The position numbers and the translations under genes are program-made. From positions 3,412,001 through 3,476,000 of the forward strand of contig NZ_CP040936.1 of NCBI RefSeq assembly GCF_006352025.1: a stretch of DNA of 64,000 bases, given 5' to 3'. Positions 51,721-59,106 of the stretch are shown here, piece by piece. Every line of letters begins with the position of its first letter. Position 1 is the stretch's first letter. This DNA is from Hymenobacter sp. DG01 (lineage in GTDB: Bacteria; Bacteroidota; Bacteroidia; Cytophagales; Hymenobacteraceae). The notes beneath the pieces were generated by a model. That model made no database searches, was not told the DNA's origin, and saw only the letters and a list, made by a program, of their open reading frames with translations.

Positions 51721-53010
51721 CTAGAAGCCGCCGCGGAACTTGTAGGTCTGGGCTACTTTATCAATGGCTACCACGTAGGCGGCAATGCGCATCGGGATGT
51801 TGTACTTCTGGGAGGTAGCGTACACCTTCTCGAAAGCCTCGGTCATGATGCGGTCAGCGCGCTCAGTCACCATGTCTTCGCTCCACTTGAAGCCCTGGCG
51901 GTTCTGCACCCACTCGAAGTACGATACCGTAACCCCACCCGAGTTGGCCAGGATATCCGGCACCACCATAATGCCTTTCTCGTTGATAATGGAGTCAGCC
52001 GAGGCCGAAGTCGGGCCGTTGGCGCCTTCCACAATCAGCTTGGCCTTGATGGCGTGGGCGTTGTGCTCGGTGATGACGTCTTCCACGGCGGCGGGTACCA
52101 GCAGGTCCACGTCGGCCAGCAGCAGGTCGTCGGCGTTTTCCATCAGCGTAGCGCCAGTGTAGCCATCAAGACGACCTTTATGGGCGTTCTTATACGCTAC
52201 GGCTTCGTCGATGTTGATGCCGGCTTCATTCCAGTAAGCACCGCTCACGTCGGAAACACCTTTGATTTTCACGCCCTTCTCGCAGAGCAGCTTGGCCGCC
52301 CAGGAGCCCACGTTGCCGAAGCCCTGCACCACCGCCGACGTTTGAGCGGGGTCCATGCCCAGCTTTTTCATGGCAGCCAGCGCCGATACCATCACACCGC
52401 GGCCAGTGGCCTCGGTGCGGCCCAGCGAACCACCCATTACCAGGGGCTTACCGGTTACTACGGCCGGCGAGGTAGCACCCACCGTTTTGCTGAACTCGTC
52501 CATCAGCCAGGCCATTTCGCGGGGGCCGGTGCCCATGTCAGGAGCCGGAATATCGCGGTCGGGGCCGAACACGTCCTTCATGGCCAGGGTGTAGCCACGG
52601 GTCAGACGCTCGATTTCGCCGGCGCTCATGGTGGTCGGGTCGCAGATGATGCCACCCTTAGCGCCACCGTAAGGAATATCTACCACGGCGCACTTCCAGG
52701 TCATCCAGGCGGCCAGGGCCTTCACCTCATCGAGGTGCACGTTTTTATCGTAGCGGATGCCGCCCTTGCTGGGGCCCAGGATGGTGTTGTGCACAACCCG
52801 GTAGCCTTCAAACACGCGCACTTTGCCGTTGTCCATCGTCACGGGGATGTGCACGATAACCTGCTTATCAGGCGCTTTCAGAACGTTGTAGGTTTCGTCA
52901 TCAAGCCCGAGGATTTCCGTGGCCACGTTGAAACGCGACATCATGGATTCCAGGGGGTTTTCGGCATCAACGCGGGGTGCCGGCTCTTTGTACACCGTGG
53001 TGGCAGCCAT
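51721..53010 (-). CDS. gdhA: Glu/Leu/Phe/Val dehydrogenase (glutamate dehydrogenase)
   Basis: The protein has 429 aa, hexameric GDH II length. PSKGGIRYDKNVHLDEVKAL and the catalytic KCAVVDIPYGGAKGGI are the substrate site. VVQGFGNVGSWAAKLL binds the dinucleotide. LVEGANGPTS and DILANSGGVTVSYFEW are typical. It interconverts glutamate with 2-oxoglutarate and ammonia. The start at 53010 follows the MAATTVYKEP N-terminus; a TACCTTTG core lies 85 bp upstream. Confidence 0.96.
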   Translation of the reverse strand: MAATTVYKEPAPRVDAENPLESMMSRFNVATEILGLDDETYNVLKAPDKQVIVHIPVTMDNGKVRVFEGYRVVHNTILGPSKGGIRYDKNVHLDEVKALAAWMTWKCAVVDIPYGGAKGGIICDPTTMSAGEIERLTRGYTLAMKDVFGPDRDIPAPDMGTGPREMAWLMDEFSKTVGATSPAVVTGKPLVMGGSLGRTEATGRGVMVSALAAMKKLGMDPAQTSAVVQGFGNVGSWAAKLLCEKGVKIKGVSDVSGAYWNEAGINIDEAVAYKNAHKGRLDGYTGATLMENADDLLLADVDLLVPAAVEDVITEHNAHAIKAKLIVEGANGPTSASADSIINEKGIMVVPDILANSGGVTVSYFEWVQNRQGFKWSEDMVTERADRIMTEAFEKVYATSQKYNIPMRIAAYVVAIDKVAQTYKFRGGF

Positions 53011-53357
53011 ACGGGTAAGGGGTTGGGTGGGTGAGAATATTTACCTAGCGACTAAAGCGGTGGGAGCTGCAGCCGCGCACAAAAATTGGGTGGTCAAAGG
53101 TAGTAGGTTTATGCCATACGCGGGGAAGGCCGCTTGGGGTACGGCACAGGCCCAACTAACCTTCTGCTTATCTTCTTAATAAGAGCGGGCCGCCGGTTGC
53201 AAGGTTTATAGCATCCGGCCTGAATAGCTACGAGCCTTGCTAAAACCCTGCTTTATTTTCTTAACATTAAAAAAGCCAGCTAACCTCCCAAGAGGCTAGC
53301 TGGCTTTTACTTTTTAGAGAATTTTACCACCTGGGGCCGCTTGCTGCGGCGGTGTGC
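53011..53357. other. 347-bp spacer with gdhA promoter core and cdsA terminator
   Basis: No gene is visible. On the minus strand TACCTTTG at 53095-53102 is the likely gdhA -7 element. The terminator described separately sits at 53271-53308. Between them the sequence is unremarkable, with a modest AT-rich patch around 53230-53270. Confidence 0.5.
53271..53308 (-). terminator. Rho-independent terminator of cdsA
   Basis: 17-bp arms (53271-53287 and 53292-53308) with one mismatch and a 4-nt loop. On the minus strand the stem is followed by a T-run. It starts about 50 bp after the cdsA stop. Confidence 0.85.
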
Positions 53358-54263
53358 CTACCCCAGCAGAAGCTGTAAAAGCGCCAGCACGGGTAAAATG
53401 AACAGGAAAGCATCGAACCGGTCGAGCAGGCCGCCGTGGCCGGGCATGATGCGGCCCGAGTCTTTCACATCGACGCTGCGCTTGAGCATGGATTCGGCCA
53501 GGTCGCCGAGGGGGCCGAATACGGCTACCACGCCGGCTACTACCAGGCGGTAGGTCAGGGAGAGTTCCGGCAACAGGTAGCCCAGAGCCCAACCCATACC
53601 CAAGGTCAGCAGGAAGCCCCCGATGGCACCTTCCCAGGTTTTGCCGGGTGAGATTTTAGGCGCCAGCTTGTGCTTACCGAAGGTTTTGCCAGCCGCGTAA
53701 GCCCCAATATCCGAGGACCACACCAGCAGCAGCAGCGCAAAAATCCGGCGGTAGTCGTAGCCTTGTGGCGTGAAAGCCAGCACGTTCAGCAAGCTCATGG
53801 GCAGGCTCACGTAGAGCAGTCCCAGCAGCGCTACACCCACGTTGGAAAAGGGTGAGAAATCTTGTTTTTCGCGCGGCCACGCAGCCATTTCTCGCAGAAT
53901 CAGAATAACGGGCAGCAGCACTACCAACGAAAACCCCAGCTTAAGCAGCAGGCTTTTCTCTCGGGTAATAAAGCCTGGATTAAGGCTGCTTAGCGCCGCA
54001 CCTCCCCCGAATATATCCCCGAGGTAGTTAGGCATCGCACACAGGTAAGCCGCGCCCAGAAAAAACACTAAGCTCAGCCCACCACCCAGCAGCGCGGCCG
54101 GCTTGTACCCTACCTCCCGCATCATGCGGTAGAACTCCCAGAGCATCCGCATCTGCACTACCCCAAAAAACAGCGCGAATGTCCAGGCGCTGTACCACAC
54201 GCTCCCCAGCAGTAGCACGGCCCCAATGGCGCCGAAGATGACGCGCTGAGTCAAGTTGGACAT
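53358..54263 (-). CDS. cdsA: Phosphatidate cytidylyltransferase
   Basis: The protein has 301 aa with eight or so helices. The signature KISPGKTWEGAIGGF (~190) and the C-terminal GDLAESMLKRSVDVKD with GHGGLLDRFDAF are the CdsA hallmarks. It makes CDP-diacylglycerol for all phospholipids. ATG at 54263 (MSNLTQRVI) is the common start of the family; a GTG at 54326 would add a Pro/Ala-rich leader and is less likely. It shares the strand with the CPBP protease gene upstream and lies near psd. Confidence 0.95.
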   Translation of the reverse strand: MSNLTQRVIFGAIGAVLLLGSVWYSAWTFALFFGVVQMRMLWEFYRMMREVGYKPAALLGGGLSLVFFLGAAYLCAMPNYLGDIFGGGAALSSLNPGFITREKSLLLKLGFSLVVLLPVILILREMAAWPREKQDFSPFSNVGVALLGLLYVSLPMSLLNVLAFTPQGYDYRRIFALLLLVWSSDIGAYAAGKTFGKHKLAPKISPGKTWEGAIGGFLLTLGMGWALGYLLPELSLTYRLVVAGVVAVFGPLGDLAESMLKRSVDVKDSGRIMPGHGGLLDRFDAFLFILPVLALLQLLLG

Positions 54264-54384
54264 GGGCGGCTTTCCGGCCGGGGGCTCAGTAGTGGCAGAC
54301 GAGGCAGGGGCGGGAGAAACAGACACCAGCGGGGAATTTAAGGGGAGAGAAATCAGGAAGTAGTAGCAAAAGCCTCACAGGGGT

Positions 54385-55413
54385 TTACTCGGCGCGCGTT
54401 GTGTCCACACCATCATGGCTAAGGGTGCGGGCAGCGGCCGGGGCTCCAGGCTCGGGGGTGCTTACGGCTACGCCGGTGCTGCCCAGGGTCCGCAGCGTGG
54501 TGGGTAGCTCGTGGCGACCGGGCTGCTGCATCTGACGGTAAAGCTGCCAGAGCATGGCAGCGCAAATAGCCAGTGAGGCTACTACCAGGTACCAGGGCAG
54601 GCTTTCGGTAGAGTCGGGGTCATAGTCGGCGCTGGCCCACTGATGCTGAGCATTGTAAAGCAGGCCCAGCTGAAAGGCATTCTGGGCGAAATGCGCTGCC
54701 ATAGGCACCAGAATGTTGCCGCTCCACTCGTAGAGGTAGCCCAGCACCAGGCCCAGCACAAAGCGCGGCACAAAGCCCTGAAACTGAAAGTGTGCAGCAC
54801 TGAATACAGCCGCCGCCAGCCAGATGCCGGCGTGACGTCCGGCCCACTGCACCAGGTTGCGCTGCAGCACGCCCCGGAAAAACAGCTCCTCACTGACGGC
54901 CGGCACCACGGCCATAACCAGCAGCCCGATAACCAGGCGCAAGGGCGAGGAAAAGTTAGTCAGGACTTTCAGGGTGGCTTTGGCCTGCTCTTCCTTTAGC
55001 AGCATCCACTCCGGCAGGTCCCAGCTGGCGTTCCAGGCAATCAGGGCCGACATCACCGGCAGGCTCAATACAATCAAGCCGGCGGCCAGCAGCAGCCACT
55101 GCACCGCGACCGGCCGGCGAGGCGCCACATAGTCGAGTATCCGGTTGCCCGTTAGCACGATGAAGGCCACCGCCGCGCCCCCGAAAGCCCCTAGCAGCAG
55201 CAGGCCCTGGCTTAGCATGGATACGCCCCAACCATTGGGGTAGTCGGCGGGCCGCTGGGTTACGTTGCCTAGCTCCATGAGGCCAACCCCAAAAAACAGA
55301 TTGCTGGTAATAGCAATCAGCAGCATGGAAAGGCTGAAGGTGGCCACCAGCAGGACGACAAGCAGGCCGAGGTTGGCAAGGGGGTGCAACCGGCTGGAGA
55401 CGAAACCTTTCAT
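54385..55413 (-). CDS. CPBP-family intramembrane metalloprotease
   Basis: The protein has 342 aa and about eight helices. The Abi/CPBP motifs are SEELFFRGVLQRNL (the EExxxR motif) at ~180, FSAAHFQFQGF and a later HFAQNAF. They form the metal-binding glutamyl active site of this CAAX-protease-like family. The C-terminal ~70 residues are polar and unrelated. Some bacterial CPBP proteins process peptides or aid bacteriocin immunity; the role here is unknown. It lies ~120 bp upstream of cdsA. Confidence 0.88.
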   Translation of the reverse strand: MKGFVSSRLHPLANLGLLVVLLVATFSLSMLLIAITSNLFFGVGLMELGNVTQRPADYPNGWGVSMLSQGLLLLGAFGGAAVAFIVLTGNRILDYVAPRRPVAVQWLLLAAGLIVLSLPVMSALIAWNASWDLPEWMLLKEEQAKATLKVLTNFSSPLRLVIGLLVMAVVPAVSEELFFRGVLQRNLVQWAGRHAGIWLAAAVFSAAHFQFQGFVPRFVLGLVLGYLYEWSGNILVPMAAHFAQNAFQLGLLYNAQHQWASADYDPDSTESLPWYLVVASLAICAAMLWQLYRQMQQPGRHELPTTLRTLGSTGVAVSTPEPGAPAAARTLSHDGVDTTRAE

Positions 55414-55423
55414 GGGAATTTGG

Positions 55424-55515
55424 TGCTTAGAGCGTAGGATTTAGGGCTTAGTGGCTATTTCCGCGGGTACAAGGCTCAGGTGCCAGGCACCCAGCACTTC
55501 CGACTAAGCACTAAG
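55424..55515. repeat. Intergenic 7-bp word array with short inverted copies
   Basis: Degenerate 7-bp units around a TTAG core (CTTAGAG, CGTAGGA, TTTAGGG, CTTAGTG) run at 55426-55453, 5' of the CPBP gene. CTAAGCA at 55504-55510 and CACTAAG at 55509-55515 are the inverses of two of these words. A small hairpin GGTGCC-A-GGCACC lies between. Confidence 0.65.
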
Positions 55516-55518
55516 TCG

Positions 55519-55526
55519 TAAATTTG
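55519..55526 (+). promoter_or_regulatory. Putative -7 element TAAATTTG for dus
   Basis: Exact TAnnTTTG match 24 bp before the GTG start at 55551, directly after the inverted arm of the upstream repeat. No clear -33 TTG. Confidence 0.45.
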
Positions 55527-55550
55527 CGCAAAATACTAGAATAGACTGCC

Positions 55551-56540
55551 GTGGTACACATCCGCAACATTGCCCTCCCCGATTTCCCTTTGCTGCTCGC
55601 ACCCATGGAGGACGTGTCGGACCCGCCGTTCCGGGCCGTGTGCAAGCAGGGCGGGGCTGATTTGATGTACACCGAGTTTATTTCCTCGGAAGGCCTGATC
55701 CGGGCCGCCGCCAAAAGCCGGCAGAAGCTCGACGTATTCGACTATGAGCGGCCCATCGGCATTCAGCTCTTCGGCTCCGATGTGGAAACCATGGGCGAGT
55801 GCGCCCGCATCAGCACCGAAGCCGGCCCCGACCTCATCGACATCAACTACGGCTGCCCCGTGAAGCAAGTGGCCTGCCGGGGCGCCGGGGCGGCACTGTT
55901 GCGCGATATTCCGAAGATGGTCGAAATGACCTCGGCCGTCGTGAAGGCTACCCACTTGCCCGTGACGGTAAAAACCCGCCTGGGCTGGGACGACTCGACC
56001 AAGAACGTGGAGGACGTGGCTGAGCGCCTGCAGGATATTGGCATTGAGGCCCTCACGGTCCACGGCCGCACCCGCGTGCAGATGTACAAGGGCGAGGCCG
56101 ACTGGGAGCTGATTGGCCGCATCAAGAATAACCCGCGCATCAAAATTCCCATCTTCGGCAACGGCGACATCGACTCGCCCCAGAAGGCTGTGGAGTACAA
56201 AAACCGCTACGGCGTGGATGGCGTGATGATTGGCCGGGCCGCCATTGGCTACCCCTGGATTTTTCGGGAAGTGAAGCACTACGCCGCCACCGGCCAACTC
56301 CTACCCCCTCCTACCGTGGAAGAACGGGTGCAGGCCTGCCGCATGCACTTCGAGAAAAGCCTGGAGTGGAAAGGACCGCGCGCTGGCGTGTTTGAAATGC
56401 GCCGCCACTACGCCCAGTATTTCCGGGGTCTGGAAGGTGCCCGCCAGTGGCGCACCCGCCTCGTGGAAAGCAATGACCCGCTGGAAATCCACGCCATCAT
56501 GGACGAAATCATTGCCGCCGAGCCCGTGCTGGTGGGGTAG
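55551..56540 (+). CDS. dusB: tRNA-dihydrouridine synthase, DusB type
   Basis: FMN enzyme of 329 aa that reduces uridines in tRNA. LLAPMEDVSDPPFRAV, IGIQLFGSD, the catalytic Cys in DINYGCPVKQVACRGAGAALL, and VKTRLGWDD, TVHGRTRVQMYKG and GVMIGRAAIGYPWIF are all in place. The wording fits DusB rather than DusA or DusC. The start is GTG at 55551. The downstream spacer carries a REP-like palindrome. Confidence 0.95.
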   Translation: MVHIRNIALPDFPLLLAPMEDVSDPPFRAVCKQGGADLMYTEFISSEGLIRAAAKSRQKLDVFDYERPIGIQLFGSDVETMGECARISTEAGPDLIDINYGCPVKQVACRGAGAALLRDIPKMVEMTSAVVKATHLPVTVKTRLGWDDSTKNVEDVAERLQDIGIEALTVHGRTRVQMYKGEADWELIGRIKNNPRIKIPIFGNGDIDSPQKAVEYKNRYGVDGVMIGRAAIGYPWIFREVKHYAATGQLLPPPTVEERVQACRMHFEKSLEWKGPRAGVFEMRRHYAQYFRGLEGARQWRTRLVESNDPLEIHAIMDEIIAAEPVLVG

Positions 56541-56565
56541 TTATCTACCTACCGTCTAATTTATG

Positions 56566-56662
56566 AACGTCATTCCGAGCTGGTCGAGGAATCTCGCGTG
56601 CTGATGTTGCAATAAGCATAACGCCAGCATACGAGAATCATCGACCAGCTCGGAATGACGTT
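56566..56662. repeat. REP-like palindrome of the GTCATTCCGAGC type
   Basis: Two 38-nt arms (56566-56603, 56625-56662) are inverse at about 34 positions, the outer 22 bp being exact. A 21-nt loop separates them. The sequence contains GTCATTCCGAGC and GAGGAATCTCGCG, words I associate with dispersed intergenic palindromes in Hymenobacter-like genomes. A REP-associated transposase gene lies 1.5 kb downstream. Its position after dusB also allows it to act as a terminator. Confidence 0.75.
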
Positions 56663-56684
56663 TTGAAGTTCTTTATCCCCCCTC

Positions 56685-57647
56685 ATGCCTACCCTCCCCC
56701 CCGCCCCGGCCGTCGCGGCTGCTCCCGAAGCCACGCCGGTAGCCGCACCCCCACCCCACCGCACGCCGGCCTCGGCCTGGGTGCTGCTGATTACGCTGGC
56801 TACTATCTGGGGCACCTCCTTTATCCTGATGAAGAAGGGCCTGGTAGTGTTTTCGGCTATGGAGCTGGGGGCTACGCGGGTGAGCGTGGCGGCGCTGCTG
56901 TTGCTGCCGTTTGCGCTTAAGCACCTGGGCAGGGTGGAGCGCAGCCGCTTCAAGTGGCTGGTGTTAAGCGGGGTAGTTGGCACCTTGGTTCCGGCCTTCC
57001 TGTTTGCCTACGCCGAAACCCGCATGGCCTCGGGCCTGGCCGGCGTGCTCAATGCCCTCACGGCCGTGTTTACCCTAGTAGTGGGCGCGGCTCTGTTCGG
57101 GCAGAAGCTGACAGGCCTGCGGGTGCTGGGCATCGGGCTGGGCCTGGCCGGCACGGTGGTGCTGATGCTACTGGGCGGCAGCGGCGGCGACGCTACTCCC
57201 TCGGGGGAAAGCAATGCTTGGTACGGCCTCTATATCGTGCTGGCAACGCTGGGCTACGGCGTAAGTGTGAACGTAATTAAGCACCACCTGCATGGCATTC
57301 CTTCGGTGGCGGTAACGGGCCTCTTGCTGCTGTTTATCGGCGGTCCGGCCTTGGCCTACCTGCTGCTGGGCACCGAGTTTTTACACAAGCTGGCAACCGT
57401 ACCCGGTGCCTGGAAAGCCTTCGGCTATATTGCTCTGCTGGCTACCATGAGCACGGCCGTAGCCATGGTGCTGTTCAACAAGCTCATCCAAAGCTCTACG
57501 GCCCTGTTTGCCGCTTCCAACACCTACCTGGTGCCCATTATGGCCCTGGGCTGGGGCCTGCTCGACGGGGAGCAGTTCAACCTCTGGCACCTGCTGGGCA
57601 TGCTGATTATTCTGGTCAGCGTAGCCATTATTCACCGGGCGAAGTAG
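56685..57647 (+). CDS. EamA/DMT-family transporter
   Basis: The protein has 320 aa. After a ~28-residue Pro/Ala leader come ten helices in two EamA repeats (ITLATIWGTSFILMKKGL begins the first; the second begins near WYGLYIVLATLGYGVSVN). These drug/metabolite transporters export amino acids or other small molecules; the substrate cannot be inferred. It is followed after 2 bp by the acetyltransferase gene, so the two are co-transcribed and probably coupled. Confidence 0.9.
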   Translation: MPTLPPAPAVAAAPEATPVAAPPPHRTPASAWVLLITLATIWGTSFILMKKGLVVFSAMELGATRVSVAALLLLPFALKHLGRVERSRFKWLVLSGVVGTLVPAFLFAYAETRMASGLAGVLNALTAVFTLVVGAALFGQKLTGLRVLGIGLGLAGTVVLMLLGGSGGDATPSGESNAWYGLYIVLATLGYGVSVNVIKHHLHGIPSVAVTGLLLLFIGGPALAYLLLGTEFLHKLATVPGAWKAFGYIALLATMSTAVAMVLFNKLIQSSTALFAASNTYLVPIMALGWGLLDGEQFNLWHLLGMLIILVSVAIIHRAK

Positions 57648-57649
57648 GT

Positions 57650-58144
57650 ATGATCCGACCTCTACACTTTCCAGCCGATGAGGCAGCTTATCAGGCCCTA
57701 CGCCAGGATGGGTTGCAGCGCCAGCCGGAGTGCTTCCGCGTTACCCCCACCGACGACGCCAACCGCCCGCAGCGCCTAGCCGGGTATCAGCCCAGTAATG
57801 AGCACATGATCTGGGGTGCTTTCAAGGATACGTCGCTGGTAGGCATCATCCGTTTTGAGCGGGAAAGCCTGCAAAAGCTACGTCATAAAGGCCAGATCCG
57901 GGGCCTGTATGTACGGGCAGAAGCGGCTGGATCTGGCCTGGGGCGACAATTACTACGCACAGCGGTAAGCTTCGCCCGCACCCTACCCGGGTTGGAGCAG
58001 GTGCAGCTTAGCGTGGTGGCTTCCAACGCCCGGGCCCGCGGACTGTACACGACTGAGGGTTTCGTACTTACCGGCCGCGAGCCACACGCCCTCAAGTGGG
58101 AAGGCCGCTATTTCGATGAGGAAACGATGGTGCTGTTTCTGTAG
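57650..58144 (+). CDS. GNAT-family N-acetyltransferase
   Basis: The protein has 164 aa. The acetyl-CoA-binding motif A reads IRGLYVRAEAAGSGLGRQLL, with the second half VQLSVVASNARARGLYTTEGF. The start is 2 bp after the EamA stop. A transporter-GNAT pair may modify and export a small molecule, but this is inference. It is convergent with the REP-associated transposase gene, 26 bp away. Confidence 0.88.
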   Translation: MIRPLHFPADEAAYQALRQDGLQRQPECFRVTPTDDANRPQRLAGYQPSNEHMIWGAFKDTSLVGIIRFERESLQKLRHKGQIRGLYVRAEAAGSGLGRQLLRTAVSFARTLPGLEQVQLSVVASNARARGLYTTEGFVLTGREPHALKWEGRYFDEETMVLFL

Positions 58145-58170
58145 GCAAGGCCTTATCTACCTGCCACTCT

Positions 58171-58755
58171 TTACTTTATAACTTCATCAATCAAATACAC
58201 ATACGGCCAATCGTGAAAACGCTCCGGCAGGGTCAGGCGTTGCGGGTGGCTCAGCAGGTAGGAGTTGATGCGGGTTAGTTCGGCGGCGTCCTGTCCGGGT
58301 AGCTCGTGAAAGCCGGTTTGCCAGAAATCGGCTTCGGCAGGGAGCTGGCCGCGGAGCAGGCGCCGGGCCTGGGTGGCGGTACGCTGGTGCAGCAGCTCCA
58401 CGGTTTTTGGCAGGGAGAGGCCTACCCCCGCCGGCAGGTGCAGCACGACGTGCACATGGTTGGGCACTATCACGAAGCAAGGCACCCGCAGCCCCTGCTC
58501 TTCCAGCATCAGCAGCTCTCCGGCTACCATTTCGGCTAACTTTTCCTTCTCCAGATAGGCCGGGCCTACCGTGCGGACGTCCAGGAGGGCATCAAAGCCG
58601 GCGAAAAACTGCTTCTCAGCGCGGCGGTGCGCTTCTAGAGAATCAGCGGCTTGCTGGGCGGCTACGCGCTGAGTGTGCAGCTCCCGGCCGGCTTGCGCGG
58701 GGATGGAGCCAGCTAAGCGCAGGGTTAAAAAGATGGTTTCGCCGGGTGGGAGCAT
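58171..58755 (-). CDS. REP-associated tyrosine transposase (RAYT), Y1/HUH family
   Basis: The protein has 194 aa. The HUH motif is in FVIVPNHVHVVLHLP (~100-115), and the catalytic-Tyr helix reads INSYLLSHPQRL (~165-177), the RAYT version of the Tyr-Asn-Pro motif. An N-terminal strand ETIFLTLRLAGSIP is also typical. RAYTs are single-copy domesticated relatives of IS200/IS605 transposases that act on REP palindromes. ATG at 58755 lies 13 bp after the stop of the small gene upstream; a longer start would overlap that gene. No flanking transposon ends are visible. All expected motifs look intact. Confidence 0.88.
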   Translation of the reverse strand: MLPPGETIFLTLRLAGSIPAQAGRELHTQRVAAQQAADSLEAHRRAEKQFFAGFDALLDVRTVGPAYLEKEKLAEMVAGELLMLEEQGLRVPCFVIVPNHVHVVLHLPAGVGLSLPKTVELLHQRTATQARRLLRGQLPAEADFWQTGFHELPGQDAAELTRINSYLLSHPQRLTLPERFHDWPYVYLIDEVIK

Positions 58756-58768
58756 CAAATATGGCGAG

Positions 58769-59086
58769 TCAGTCACAATCAAAATTAGGGCTGAATAGGC
58801 GTTGTCCTTTAAGAGGGCCATATTCTTCAATAGATATTCTCGCGTCTTCCTGAGTTGCTTTAACTAACTCATCGAAACTCTCAAAACAGCGAAGCTTATC
58901 ATAGATAAACTTCTCAGCAGCCATATCCTCCTCCAATATTTCGTAAGAATACAGCTTGTAAACACCTTGCCATTTTTGCAATCCAACCACTAGCCAGCAT
59001 ACTTTACCCTCCCGCATATAGCAAAGACTTTTGCCAATCTGCTTTCCTGCTTCTATCCATTCTTTTATCTCTTGTAACCTCGCCAT
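58769..59086 (-). CDS. AT-rich hypothetical protein next to the helicase-nuclease gene
   Basis: The protein has 105 aa, soluble and rich in Glu/Lys/Asp: RLQEIKEWIEAGKQIGKSLCYM, VCWLVVGLQKWQGVYKLYSYEIL, FESFDELVKATQE. By eye its GC content is near 40%, against about 60% or more in most neighbours, which points to recent transfer. It begins 20 bp after the helicase-nuclease stop on the same strand, so it is probably in that operon. I do not recognise a family; a small accessory or immunity-type protein is possible but unproven. Confidence 0.65.
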   Translation of the reverse strand: MARLQEIKEWIEAGKQIGKSLCYMREGKVCWLVVGLQKWQGVYKLYSYEILEEDMAAEKFIYDKLRCFESFDELVKATQEDARISIEEYGPLKGQRLFSPNFDCD

Positions 59087-59106
59087 AACCTTTGCTAGAT
59101 TAACTT

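Noticed and set aside
54264..54326. GTG start at 54326 for cdsA
   Set aside because: The added residues are Pro/Ala/Thr-rich without homology, while MSNLTQRVI at 54263 is the usual CdsA beginning.
58171..58755. A complete insertion sequence around the Y1 transposase
   Set aside because: I see no target duplication or paired subterminal hairpins immediately flanking the gene. The single-copy RAYT reading explains it better.
58756..58830. Upstream extension of the RAYT gene to 58830
   Set aside because: It would overlap the end of the AT-rich gene and adds residues with no RAYT similarity; ATG 58755 fits the domain start.
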